NCBI GenBank assembly: GCA_016930015.1
Contig: JAFGHR010000002.1
Location: 1-47,958 of the forward strand
Reading direction: 5' to 3'
Source: Anaerolineae bacterium
Lineage (GTDB): Bacteria > Chloroflexota > Anaerolineae > Aggregatilineales > Aggregatilineaceae
DNA length: 47,958 bases
Below the pieces are notes generated by a model. The model made no database searches, was not told the origin of the DNA, and worked only from the letters and a program-made list of their open reading frames with translations. The position numbers and the translations under genes were made by a program. Positions within the stretch are counted from its first letter, which is position 1. Each line of letters begins with the position of its first letter. Below, in pieces: positions 8,237-16,654 of the stretch.

Positions 8237-8905
8237 TTGTTACTTGCGATAGACACCGCTACCCGATTTATGAGTGTGGCACTGTACGATGGGCGTCGAC
8301 TATGGTTTGAGGCAACATGGCGCACGGCAAACAACCATACCATTGAACTCACCCCAACTATTCGCCAGGCTCTGGCGCAGGCTCAAATTACACCTTCTGA
8401 GCTAACCGGCGTTGGTGTGTCACAAGGCCCTGGATCGTTTACCGGGCTTCGCATCGGGTTGGGTGTTGCCAAGGGCCTTGCTACCGCACAAAATATACCG
8501 CTTATCCCGATCCAGACGCTGGCGATTGTGGCGGCGGCTGTCCCCGTGTTTGATGCTCATCTCGTGGCCGTGCTGCAAGCGGGTAGGCGGCGATTGTGCG
8601 CCCAGCAGTTCACACAAGAAAATACGGGCTGGCTTCCGTCGGCCCCGGCTGAAATCACAACCTGGGCCAAACTGCTTGATTCAGCCCGCGCTGGCACAGC
8701 ATTTGCTGGCGAAATCAACGACGAAGGTTATGAACTGCTCGCCGCGTCAGAAAAACAGTTACATGCTGTATCAGGGGCTCAAACACTCAGGCGGGCTGGT
8801 TTGCTGGCGGAACTGGCCTGGGAGCGGATGCAAGCCGGTGACATCTCTGATATCGCCGCTGTCACGCCCATCTATCTCCACCAGCCAGGAGTCCCTCATC
8901 CATGA
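8237..8905 (+). CDS. tsaB: tRNA threonylcarbamoyladenosine biosynthesis protein TsaB
   Basis: TsaB is the non-catalytic ASKHA-fold partner that dimerises with TsaD in the t6A37 complex. The signatures are LLAIDTATRFMSVALYDG at the N-terminus, NNHTIELTPTIRQAL, and GVSQGPGSFTGLRIGLGVAKGLA, which is diagnostic. It has 222 residues, a usual length. The start is TTG at 8237, chosen because AAGGAG stands six bases upstream and the conserved LLAIDT follows immediately; no ATG fits. Its TGA overlaps the rimI ATG by four bases (ATGA), which indicates translational coupling. Confidence 0.95.
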   Translation: MLLAIDTATRFMSVALYDGRRLWFEATWRTANNHTIELTPTIRQALAQAQITPSELTGVGVSQGPGSFTGLRIGLGVAKGLATAQNIPLIPIQTLAIVAAAVPVFDAHLVAVLQAGRRRLCAQQFTQENTGWLPSAPAEITTWAKLLDSARAGTAFAGEINDEGYELLAASEKQLHAVSGAQTLRRAGLLAELAWERMQAGDISDIAAVTPIYLHQPGVPHP

Positions 8906-9516
8906 CGCCGGAAACTTACCTCATGCGCTCCATGCGCCTGGAAGACATTCCGCAGGTGCTCCACATCGATCAGGCTTCCTTTCCAATTCCGTGGTCAGCG
9001 CGCACGTACCAGTTTGAAATTAACAGCCGCGAAACATCGCACCTGGTTGTGCTTGAAACAGTTGTCCCTGAAACGCGTCAAGTACATGGGCTGTTCACCT
9101 TGCTCCAGGCACTATGGAAGCCGGAACCGCCCAAGATCGTTGTTGGTTATGGTGGCTGCTGGCTGATTGCTGGTGAAGCCCACATCAGCACGATTGCCGT
9201 TCACCCTGACTATCGCGGGCACAGCCTGGGCGAGCTGCTGTTAGTGGGTATGCTGAGTCGGGCGCTCCGCTTGAACGCTGAATACTCGGTGCTCGAAGTA
9301 CGTGCCAGTAACCTGGCGGCTCAGGCGTTGTATCGAAAATATGAATATGAGTTCGTGGGCCGGCGGCGCGGGTACTATCGAGACAACAACGAAGATGCCT
9401 TGATCATGGAAATTCGTCCCCTTGACTCTGCTTATCGCCAGCGATTTGACACGCGTGTGGCCGCCCTGCGAGAACGTGTAGCGTATATAGACCGGTTTAC
9501 AAGAATAAGCCAATAA
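8902..9516 (+). CDS. rimI: GNAT N-acetyltransferase, RimI-like
   Basis: Predicted ribosomal protein S18 N-terminal alanine acetyltransferase, assigned from position beside tsaB and from RimI-type motifs: RSMRLEDIPQVLHIDQASFPIPWS at the start, ISTIAVHPDYRGHSLGELLL (acetyl-CoA pyrophosphate loop RGHSLG), and SNLAAQALYRKYEYEFVGRRRGYYRDNNEDALIM. At 204 residues it is longer than typical RimI (about 150). The extra length is a mid-protein insertion, VPETRQVHGLFTLLQALWKPEPP, plus a C-terminal tail after the EDAL motif. The usual Gly-Phe before the RGYY segment reads YEYEF here. The start overlaps tsaB by four bases. Confidence 0.88.
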   Translation: MTPETYLMRSMRLEDIPQVLHIDQASFPIPWSARTYQFEINSRETSHLVVLETVVPETRQVHGLFTLLQALWKPEPPKIVVGYGGCWLIAGEAHISTIAVHPDYRGHSLGELLLVGMLSRALRLNAEYSVLEVRASNLAAQALYRKYEYEFVGRRRGYYRDNNEDALIMEIRPLDSAYRQRFDTRVAALRERVAYIDRFTRISQ

Positions 9517-9535
9517 TTTGTAAGGAGAATTTAGC

Positions 9536-10177
9536 GTGGCCGAACAAGCGAGTTTAGAAGAACGTCGAGCTGCCCTCGACGCCATTGCCGAGAAAATTAA
9601 AGCGTGTACCCGGTGTCCGCTGCACAGCAGTCGAACCCACGCCGTGCCAGGCGCGGGGCGTGTTGATGCCGATATCATGTTCATTGGCGAAGCACCGGGA
9701 TATCACGAAGATCAGCAGGGGCTGCCGTTTGTCGGTGCATCGGGAAAATATCTCGATCAACTGCTGGCTATGATCGGGCTGTCACGTAACGATGTGTTTA
9801 TCACCAACGTGATCAAGTGCCGGCCACCCGGCAACCGTGACCCGTTGCCACAGGAGATCGATGCCTGCATGCCAGCCTATTTAACACAACAAGCGACGAT
9901 TATCAAGCCCAAGCTGGTCGCCACGCTGGGACGCTTTAGCATGGCGCTGTTTTTTCCCAAAACAGCGCAGATTTCACGCATTCACGGACAGCCCAAATAC
10001 GCGAACGAGCGCATCTACTACCCGCTGTACCATCCGGCAGCGGTGCTACGCAACCCAAACCTGCGCCCGGTGATGGAAGAAGACTTTAAGCGTATTCAGA
10101 CCTTGATCAATGAATTTGAGCAGCACGGGACCATCGAGGATGAACCGCCGCCGCCACAGCAGCTTAGTTTGTTCTAA
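9536..10177 (+). CDS. Family 4 uracil-DNA glycosylase (4Fe-4S type)
   Basis: Removes uracil from DNA to start base excision repair; family 4 enzymes occur in thermophiles and many bacteria. Motif A is GEAPGYHEDQQGLPFVG (51-67) and the C-terminal motif is YHPAAVLRNP. The four iron-sulfur ligands fit C24, C27, C95 and C111 (CxxC, then C-x15-C). The length of 213 residues is normal. The start is GTG at 9536, preceded by AAGGAG. It follows rimI by 19 bases in the same direction, so it is likely co-transcribed with tsaE-tsaB-rimI. The C-terminus ends in a proline-rich PPPPQQLSLF, which resembles a sliding-clamp-binding motif (QQLSLF, inference). Confidence 0.95.
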   Translation: MAEQASLEERRAALDAIAEKIKACTRCPLHSSRTHAVPGAGRVDADIMFIGEAPGYHEDQQGLPFVGASGKYLDQLLAMIGLSRNDVFITNVIKCRPPGNRDPLPQEIDACMPAYLTQQATIIKPKLVATLGRFSMALFFPKTAQISRIHGQPKYANERIYYPLYHPAAVLRNPNLRPVMEEDFKRIQTLINEFEQHGTIEDEPPPPQQLSLF

Positions 10178-10229
10178 CATATAAGCCCATTGCCGCTCGC
10201 TTTTGAAACAAAAAGCCTTACGTGTGGTT

Positions 10230-10259
10230 TTGGTCCGGGTGTAAGACATGCGGTATACT
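10230..10259 (+). promoter_or_regulatory. Predicted promoter of the glycan locus
   Basis: TTGGTC (10230-10235), an 18-base spacer and TATACT (10254-10259). The transcript would start near 10266 and carry a leader of about 75 bases with a seven-base-pair hairpin (GCCGTTT at 10274-10280 with AAACGGC at 10296-10302). The significance of that hairpin is unclear. Confidence 0.5.
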
Positions 10260-10340
10260 CCAACCGGTTTGGCGCCGTTTGATTACAGCAGCAAAAAACG
10301 GCATTCTCAACCCGGTTAGAGGCGGAATATAGAGAGTAAG

Positions 10341-11360
10341 ATGGAAATGACGCAGTTTTTCCCGGTGATGATTGCCGGATTCGCAGCAGCAGTAGGTTTT
10401 ACACCCATTACCAGGCGGCTCGCCTTTTATTTTGGCGTGCTGGATCAACCCAGCAGCCGGAAAGTACATCAAACTCCCACGCCGCTGCTGGGCGGGTTGG
10501 CTATTTATAGTGCCCTGGTTCTGGCGCTGGTCTTTTTTAGCCCGCCGTTCTACCTGGTCGAGTTCGGTGCCATCATGGCCGGGGTGACGTGGTTGGCCTT
10601 TGTGGGATTTGTTGATGACCGGAATGGTATGCAGCCCTGGATCAAAATGAGCGGGCAAGCGCTCGCCGGAATCGTGCTGATTGCAGCCGGAATCCACATC
10701 CGGCTTTTTGAAATCGATATTTTGAACTACGCCCTCACGCTGGTGTGGATCATCGGCATCACAAACGCCATGAATTTTCAGGACAATATGGACGGCCTGG
10801 CCGCCGGGATTACGGCGATTGCGTCGTTGTTCTTTTTTGTCATAGCGGTTCAAGAGGAACTCAGCCTGGTCAGCAGCTTAGCCGCCGCCCTGGCGGGCGC
10901 ATCGGTCGGCTTTTTGATCTACAACTTCAACCCGGCCTCAACGTTCATGGGTGACATGGGGAGTATGGTGCTGGGGTTCACGCTGGCCGTGCTGGCGCTC
11001 AAACTCGACTTCAAAGCGCCTGGAGAACGCCAATTCATTACCTGGATGGTGCCGCTGGTTGTGCTTGGACTACCTATTTTTGACACGACGCTGGTAGTCT
11101 TCACCCGGCTGCGCGAGCGGCGTTCCCCGATGTTGGGCGGTAAAGACCATACATCGCACCGCCTTGTCCGTCTTGGATTAAGCCAGCGTGCCGCCGTGCT
11201 GCTGCTCTACGCTGTATGTGTGGGATTGGGCCTGACCGCCGTAGCGCTGTCAAAAGCGAGCACTGAAGATGGTGTACTGATCGGTTTCCGGCTGCTCGTA
11301 GTCGCGATCGGTGCGTTCGTTTACCTTGAATATATCTATGTGCGACGTAAACGCAGCTAA
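10341..11360 (+). CDS. Polyprenyl-phosphate sugar-1-phosphate transferase (WecA/TagO/MraY superfamily)
   Basis: Integral membrane enzyme that moves a sugar 1-phosphate from a UDP-sugar, probably UDP-GlcNAc, onto undecaprenyl phosphate, the first step of lipid-linked glycan synthesis. Signatures: KVHQTPTPLLGGLAIY, the acidic loop GFVDDRNGMQPWIKM, NAMNFQDNMDGLAAG (usually NxxNxIDGLDGLA), STFMGDMGSMVLGF (usually FLGDSGS) and KDHTSHRLVRLG, matching the HxHHRL region. About ten hydrophobic helices span 339 residues. The MDGL and GDMGS variants differ from canonical WecA but keep the Asp residues. The start is ATG at 10341 after AGAGAG; a second ATG is at 10347. It heads the glycan cluster running to 19074. 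Confidence 0.9.
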   Translation: MEMTQFFPVMIAGFAAAVGFTPITRRLAFYFGVLDQPSSRKVHQTPTPLLGGLAIYSALVLALVFFSPPFYLVEFGAIMAGVTWLAFVGFVDDRNGMQPWIKMSGQALAGIVLIAAGIHIRLFEIDILNYALTLVWIIGITNAMNFQDNMDGLAAGITAIASLFFFVIAVQEELSLVSSLAAALAGASVGFLIYNFNPASTFMGDMGSMVLGFTLAVLALKLDFKAPGERQFITWMVPLVVLGLPIFDTTLVVFTRLRERRSPMLGGKDHTSHRLVRLGLSQRAAVLLLYAVCVGLGLTAVALSKASTEDGVLIGFRLLVVAIGAFVYLEYIYVRRKRS

Positions 11361-11472
11361 CCAGTCTGGCCTAACCTAATACTTATTATCCACGGCGCGA
11401 ACGCGTGACCCGCCAAACACACCGCACAGATCACATATCCTTAACCGACAAATGCATCAACAAGGAGTCGGA

Positions 11473-12432
11473 ATGCAGCAGGCATCATCGTCAAATAGTT
11501 ATCTGGTGACCGGCGGAGCCGGTTTTATCGGCTCACACATCGTCGATGCCCTGTTGAAAGCCGGGCACCATGTACGCGTTGTGGACAATTTCTCGACCGG
11601 CAAACACGAGAATCTCGTTCATGCTGCCGGTCAAATCGACGTGCGCGAAATCAGCATCACCGATCGTGATGCGCTGGCCGACGCCATGCAAGGGATCGAC
11701 TACGTGTTCCACCTGGCGGCGCTGGCATCGGTTCCGCGTTCGGTCAAAGACCCGGTGAGCAGCAACGAACACAATGTCACCGGTACGCTCAATGTGCTGC
11801 TGACGGCCAGAGATGCAGGCGTGAAGCGCGTCGTTTATGCCGGGTCGTCGTCGGCCTATGGTGACGTTGACGCCGAGTTCAAATCCGAAGATATGCAGCC
11901 GCTGCCCATGTCGCCGTATGCCGTTGCCAAGCTGGCCGCGGAACACTACTGCCAGGCGTTTTCACACGTTTACGGCCTTGAAACCGTCGTGGTGCGTTAT
12001 TTTAACGTGTTTGGCCCGCGTCAGGACCCGCTGTCAGCTTATGCCGCCGTGATCCCCAGGTTTGTCACGGCGATGCTGGATGACAGCCCGCCCATAGTTG
12101 AAGGTGATGGCCTGCAATCACGCGATTTTACGTATATTGATAATGTGGTGCATGGAACCCTGCTGGCATGTCACACCGCCGGAATCTCAGGCGAAACCAT
12201 CAACATCGCGTGTGGGGGCCGGATCAACCTGCTGGACATGATCGGATTGCTCAACCAACTACTGAGTAGAAACATTGACCCCGTTTTTGTCGATCCACGC
12301 CCCGGTGATGTGCGCCATTCACGCGCGTCGATTGACAAAGCACGCCGTTTGCTGGGTTACGAGCCAATCGTACCCTTTGATGACGGCCTGGCGCGCACAG
12401 TCGCCTGGTATCAAGACACCGTACAGGCGTAA
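11473..12432 (+). CDS. NAD-dependent sugar-nucleotide epimerase (UDP-glucose/GlcNAc 4-epimerase type)
   Basis: Extended short-chain dehydrogenase/reductase. The Rossmann motif is TGGAGFIGSHIVDALL; the catalytic triad is Ser-Ser-Ser in AGSSSAYGD and Y-x3-K in SPYAVAKLAAEHY. Further GalE-like segments are VVRYFNVFGPRQDP, RDFTYIDNVV and RPGDVRHSRASIDKARRLLGY, which in the latter resembles UDP-GlcNAc 4-epimerases of the WbpP/Gne type. The product would be UDP-galactose, UDP-GalNAc or a related sugar for the neighbouring glycosyltransferases. I chose the ATG at 11473 because AAGGAG lies five bases before it; an ATG at 11452 would add seven residues without a ribosome-binding site. The next gene starts three bases after its stop. 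Confidence 0.9.
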   Translation: MQQASSSNSYLVTGGAGFIGSHIVDALLKAGHHVRVVDNFSTGKHENLVHAAGQIDVREISITDRDALADAMQGIDYVFHLAALASVPRSVKDPVSSNEHNVTGTLNVLLTARDAGVKRVVYAGSSSAYGDVDAEFKSEDMQPLPMSPYAVAKLAAEHYCQAFSHVYGLETVVVRYFNVFGPRQDPLSAYAAVIPRFVTAMLDDSPPIVEGDGLQSRDFTYIDNVVHGTLLACHTAGISGETINIACGGRINLLDMIGLLNQLLSRNIDPVFVDPRPGDVRHSRASIDKARRLLGYEPIVPFDDGLARTVAWYQDTVQA

Positions 12433-12435
12433 TGT

Positions 12436-13569
12436 ATGCCGTCCCACCGGATCGTCCACCTGTCGAAAATGACCGGCATCGCCGGATCAGAACGTCATTT
12501 GCTGGTGCTGCTGCGCGGGCTGCGCGAGCGCGGTTTGGATGTGCAGTTGTGGATTCTGGTCGAGCCGGACAGGCCCGTCGAAGCCTATGTTTCGCAGGCT
12601 GAGGCATTGGACATTCCGGTCAGGCGGTTTGTCATTCACCGGCACATTGATCCGGGGTTGTGGCGGCAGTTGGTCAACGCCCTGCGGGATGAAGCGCCCG
12701 ACATTGTACACACGCACCTGTTTCACGCCGACCTGTACGGCATCACAGCCGCGCGGCGCGCCCGTGTGCCATATGTCGTCAGTTCGCGCCACAACGACGA
12801 CAGATTCCGCCGCCAATGGCCGGTACGCCAACTGAACCGCTGGTTATGGCGTCAAACAAACGCGGGTATTGCGATCTCCGAAGCGATCCGCCAGTTTTGC
12901 ATTCATATTGAGGGGGCACCGGCTGGCCGGATCGAAACCATTTATTACGGCCTGGACCCGGCGACGGTTCGCGCCCCGGCTGGCGCACGGGCGGAACTGG
13001 GTGAGCTGCTGGCTGTTCCCGCCGACACCCTGATCGTGGGATCGGTGTGCCGCCTGATTGAACAGAAGGGGCTGTTTTACGGCCTGCGCGGGTTCGCCCA
13101 GATCGCGGAGCGTACCCCCGAAGCGCACTACATGATCGCCGGTGACGGCGCGTTGCGGGATTCGTTGGAAGCCGAGGCTGCCGCGCTGGGATTGGCGGGC
13201 CGCGTTCACTTCCTGGGCTGGCAGCCCGATCCCTATGTCATTCTTGCAGCGCTGGACGTGCTGCTCGCGCCGTCGTTGTGGGAAGGTTTCGGACTCGTGT
13301 TCCTGGAAGCGATGGCGCTCGGCGTACCCGTGATCGCTACCCGCATGAGCGCTGTGCCTGAGGTAGTGATCGACGGTGAAACCGGCTGGCTGATCCCGCC
13401 GCGTGACGCTGACGCGGTCGCCGCCGCGTTAATGGATGCACTCGAACATCCCGCCGATATGCGGGCGCGCGGTGCCAATGGCCGCCGCCGGTTGGAGGAG
13501 CAGTTCGCGCCGCACACCATGATCGAGCGCACGCTGGACCTATATCACCGTCTGGAGGACAAACGCTGA
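12436..13569 (+). CDS. GT4-family glycosyltransferase
   Basis: Retaining GT-B glycosyltransferase of 377 residues that adds a sugar from a nucleotide donor to a lipid-linked or nascent glycan on the cytoplasmic face. The N-terminus IVHLSKMTGIAGSERHLLVLLRGL is the GT4 acceptor-side glycine-rich start; DIVHTHLFHADLYG follows. The C-terminal donor domain has VGSVCRLIEQKGL, MIAGDGALRDSLEAEA, VHFLGWQPDP and the E-x7-E motif in EGFGLVFLEAMALGVPVIAT, then GETGWLIPPRDADAVA. It begins three bases after the epimerase stop and overlaps asnB by one base, so the genes are translationally coupled. Donor and linkage are unknown. Confidence 0.92.
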   Translation: MPSHRIVHLSKMTGIAGSERHLLVLLRGLRERGLDVQLWILVEPDRPVEAYVSQAEALDIPVRRFVIHRHIDPGLWRQLVNALRDEAPDIVHTHLFHADLYGITAARRARVPYVVSSRHNDDRFRRQWPVRQLNRWLWRQTNAGIAISEAIRQFCIHIEGAPAGRIETIYYGLDPATVRAPAGARAELGELLAVPADTLIVGSVCRLIEQKGLFYGLRGFAQIAERTPEAHYMIAGDGALRDSLEAEAAALGLAGRVHFLGWQPDPYVILAALDVLLAPSLWEGFGLVFLEAMALGVPVIATRMSAVPEVVIDGETGWLIPPRDADAVAAALMDALEHPADMRARGANGRRRLEEQFAPHTMIERTLDLYHRLEDKR

Positions 13570-15464
13570 TGTGCGGCATATGCGGCATACTGAACCTGGA
13601 CGGCAGCCCGGTTGATGGTGATATTCTGAATGCTATGAACGCGACCCTGGTGCATCGTGGCCCGGACCAGGGCGCAGCCGTGCTCAAGGGCGCCTGCGGA
13701 CTGGCGAATCGCCGCCTGGCGATCCTGGACCTGTCACCCAGCGGCGCGCTCCCCATGCAGAGCAGCGACGGCGCGATCACGCTGGCCTATAACGGCGAGG
13801 TCTACAATTACCCGGCGCTCAAACACACCCTGGAAACACAAGGTTACATATTCCGCTCCGGCTCCGATGCCGAAGCCGTGATCGCGCTGTATAAGCAGCA
13901 TGGCCCCGGCTTTCTCGACCATCTGCGGGGTATGTTCGCCCTGGCGATCTGGGATGCGCCCAATCACACCCTGGTCCTGGCGCGTGATCGCCTGGGGCAA
14001 AAACCCCTGTACTATTATCACGACGACCGGCGTTTGATCTTCGCATCCGAGATCAAAGCCCTGCTCCAACACCCGGACGTTCCCCGCCAACCGGCACGCG
14101 AGCGAGTACCGCTGCTGCTGGCTTACGGCTATGTTCCGGCCCCGTTCACGTTTTTTGACGGGATACACATGCTGCTGCCGGGACATGCGCTGGTTGTATG
14201 TGATGGCACGCTCACGACACAGGCGTATTGGACGCCGCCTGCCTTTGCCGGAGCCAGCCCATCGGCCCGCATCGAGGATTATCTTGACGAGCTGCGCGTC
14301 ATGCTAGACGAAGCGGTGCGGCTGCGCCTGCTCAGTGACGTACCCCTGGGCGCGTTTCTGAGCGGCGGGCTGGACAGCAGCCTGATCGCGGCTTACATGG
14401 CCCGCCACACTACCGGGCGTGTCAAAACCTTCGCCATCGGTTTTACGGGCGAAGAATCGTTCGACGAAACACCGCATGCCCGCCGCGTGGCGGAGGTGCT
14501 CGATACCGAACACCACGAATTTATTGTCGAGCCGGACGCTATCGACCTGCTGCCGATGCTGGTCTGGCATCACGACCAGCCGTTTGCCGATTCATCGGCG
14601 GTGCCCACGTATCTCGTCAGCAAACTGACGCGTGAGCATGTCACGGTTGCCCTGACGGGTGACGGCGGTGACGAGATGTTCGCGGGTTACGAGCGCATGG
14701 CCGCCGCGACGCTGGCCGGACATTACCGCCGCCTGCCGGGTGTGCTCAGGTCCGGGATTCAGGCCGTGCTGAACCGGCTGCCCGAAGCCACGTCGTATCG
14801 CGGGGTGGTTCAGCGCGGGCGGCGCTTCGTTCAGGGCGCGGCACTACCGCCCGCTGAAGCGTATTTTAGCTGGGTGCGCGTATTCGATGACGCGCTGATC
14901 ACCAGCCTGCTGAGCGATGAGCAAACACACTTCCCAACGGCCCAGTTCGCCGGTTTATTCGATCCCGCTGACCGGCGTGATTTCACGGCACAGCTTCTTG
15001 ATGTCAACCTGATTACGTATTTGCCCGACGACCTGCTGATCAAAGCCGACCGGGCGAGCATGGCACCCTCACTCGAAGCGCGCGCCCCGTTCCTCGATCA
15101 CAAGCTGGTTGAGCTCGCGGCCCGCATTCCGTCCAACCTGAAGCTCAAAAACGGCGTGACCAAGCACATCTTAAAAGAAGCAGCGGCGGGACTGCTGCCC
15201 GATGACATCATCCACCGTAAAAAACACGGCTTCGGCGTGCCAGTGGGGCGCTGGTTCCGCGAGAGTCTGGAAACCTACGCCCGTGACATCCTGCTTGACC
15301 CGCACACGCTGGCGCGCGGCTACTTCGATGAAGCGGCGCTCCGGCGGCTGCTGGACGAACACACCAGCGGGCAGCGCAATCACGGACATCGCATCTGGAC
15401 GCTGCTCACGTTTGAGTGGTGGCACCGCCTGTTTATCGATCCTGCCGTTCCAACGGGACCATGA
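13569..15464 (+). CDS. asnB: Glutamine-hydrolysing asparagine synthase (AsnB-type amidotransferase)
   Basis: 631 residues with the two AsnB domains. The N-terminal class II glutaminase starts MCGICGILNLDG, with C2 as nucleophile, then HRGPDQG and YNGEVYNYPAL. The C-terminal synthetase has the PP-loop SGGLDSSLIAAY, GDGGDEMFAGYER and DRASMAPSLEARAPFLDHKLVELA. It would convert aspartate, ATP and glutamine to asparagine, but AsnB paralogues inside polysaccharide loci often amidate sugar carboxylates instead. The position between two GT4 genes, with a one-base overlap upstream, favours a glycan role (inference). The start is fixed by the conserved MCG. Confidence 0.93.
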   Translation: MCGICGILNLDGSPVDGDILNAMNATLVHRGPDQGAAVLKGACGLANRRLAILDLSPSGALPMQSSDGAITLAYNGEVYNYPALKHTLETQGYIFRSGSDAEAVIALYKQHGPGFLDHLRGMFALAIWDAPNHTLVLARDRLGQKPLYYYHDDRRLIFASEIKALLQHPDVPRQPARERVPLLLAYGYVPAPFTFFDGIHMLLPGHALVVCDGTLTTQAYWTPPAFAGASPSARIEDYLDELRVMLDEAVRLRLLSDVPLGAFLSGGLDSSLIAAYMARHTTGRVKTFAIGFTGEESFDETPHARRVAEVLDTEHHEFIVEPDAIDLLPMLVWHHDQPFADSSAVPTYLVSKLTREHVTVALTGDGGDEMFAGYERMAAATLAGHYRRLPGVLRSGIQAVLNRLPEATSYRGVVQRGRRFVQGAALPPAEAYFSWVRVFDDALITSLLSDEQTHFPTAQFAGLFDPADRRDFTAQLLDVNLITYLPDDLLIKADRASMAPSLEARAPFLDHKLVELAARIPSNLKLKNGVTKHILKEAAAGLLPDDIIHRKKHGFGVPVGRWFRESLETYARDILLDPHTLARGYFDEAALRRLLDEHTSGQRNHGHRIWTLLTFEWWHRLFIDPAVPTGP

Positions 15465-15472
15465 GGTGCTGC

Positions 15473-16654
15473 ATGAATGGTACGCGCCCTATCCGCGTGA
15501 TGCGCATCATCGCCCGGCTCAACGTCGGCGGCCCGGCGATTCATGTTGTGCTGCTGACGGATCAGCTCGGCCCGCCGGACTTCGAGAGTACGCTGGTGTG
15601 CGGCCACATCGGCCCTCACGAGGGTGATATGGCCTACCTGGCCGACCAGCGCGGCATCGAGCCGATCTACATCAACGAACTGGGACGCGCGCTCTCGCCG
15701 CTCCGAGACAGTGTCACCCTGTTCAAACTGTGGCGGCTGATGCGCAAAATCCGCCCGGATGTCGTGCATACGCATACGGCCAAAGCCGGGTTTGTGGGAC
15801 GGCTCGCGGCGTGGCTGGCCGGGGTGCCGGTTCGCGTGCATACGTTTCACGGGCACGTGTTTCACGGTTATTTCAGCCCGCGCAAAACCCGCCTGTTTTT
15901 GTGGCTGGAACGGCTGACCGCGCGCGTGTCCGACCGGCTGATCACGATCAGTCCGGCGCTTAAAGACGAACTGGCCAACACCTACCGGATCGCGCCTGAA
16001 GATAAATTCGAAGTTGTGCCGCTCGGCCTGGACCTGGCCCCGTATGCGAACACGCCGCGTCACCTGGGAACCTTCCGCGAAACGTATGCTGTTCCCGCCG
16101 GTGCGCCCATCGTGGGTATCGTGGGACGCATCGTGCCGATCAAAAACCACGCCCTGTTTTTGGACATGGCGAGCCGCGTCCGGCAGGTGATGCCCGGCGC
16201 GCATTTTGCCATCATCGGGGATGGTGAATGCCGCGCCGAGGTCGAAGAAATGGTAAACGTGCTGAATCTGCGCGGCGCGGTGACGTTCACCGGCTGGCTG
16301 CAAGACCTGACCCCCGCGTTTAGCGACATGTCGGCGCTGGTGATCGCGTCACACAACGAAGGCACACCGACATCGATCATTCAGGCGTTGGCTGCCGGTA
16401 TGCCGGTGGTTTCGACGGCGGTGGGCGGCGTGCCGGACCTGCTGCAACAGGGCGAGTTTGGCCGGTTGGTGCCGCCCGGTGATCCGCAAGCCCTGGCATC
16501 GGCGGTGCTTGAGGCGATCAAAACGCCGTCCCCCAACGCAGAGTCGATCAAACGCACGATACTTGATCAGTACGACAGTGCGCGGCTGTCGGATAACCTG
16601 GCCGGGTTATACCGTCAACTGCTTCAGGCCAAGCGGGGAAAGTCCCGATCATGA
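15473..16654 (+). CDS. GT4-family glycosyltransferase
   Basis: A second GT-B glycosyltransferase (393 residues from this start). The N-terminal segment VMRIIARLNVGGPAIHVVLLTDQL and DVVHTHTAKAGFVGRLAAWLAG are typical GT4 features; HTFHGHVFHGYFSP resembles the polysaccharide transferase group active on lipid-linked intermediates. The donor domain has VGIVGRIVPIKNHALFL, FAIIGDGECRAEVE, VTFTGW and E-x7 region SHNEGTPTSIIQALAAGMPVVST, followed by VGGVPDLL. The start at 15473 has GAGGTG upstream; an ATG at 15461 overlapping the asnB stop is an alternative that would add four residues. The next gene overlaps the stop by four bases. Confidence 0.9.
   Translation: MNGTRPIRVMRIIARLNVGGPAIHVVLLTDQLGPPDFESTLVCGHIGPHEGDMAYLADQRGIEPIYINELGRALSPLRDSVTLFKLWRLMRKIRPDVVHTHTAKAGFVGRLAAWLAGVPVRVHTFHGHVFHGYFSPRKTRLFLWLERLTARVSDRLITISPALKDELANTYRIAPEDKFEVVPLGLDLAPYANTPRHLGTFRETYAVPAGAPIVGIVGRIVPIKNHALFLDMASRVRQVMPGAHFAIIGDGECRAEVEEMVNVLNLRGAVTFTGWLQDLTPAFSDMSALVIASHNEGTPTSIIQALAAGMPVVSTAVGGVPDLLQQGEFGRLVPPGDPQALASAVLEAIKTPSPNAESIKRTILDQYDSARLSDNLAGLYRQLLQAKRGKSRS

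Noticed and set aside
10218..10853. Minus-strand frame of 211 codons over the WecA-like gene
   Set aside because: Antisense to a well-supported membrane transferase; very rich in His, Gln and Arg as expected of a shadow frame.
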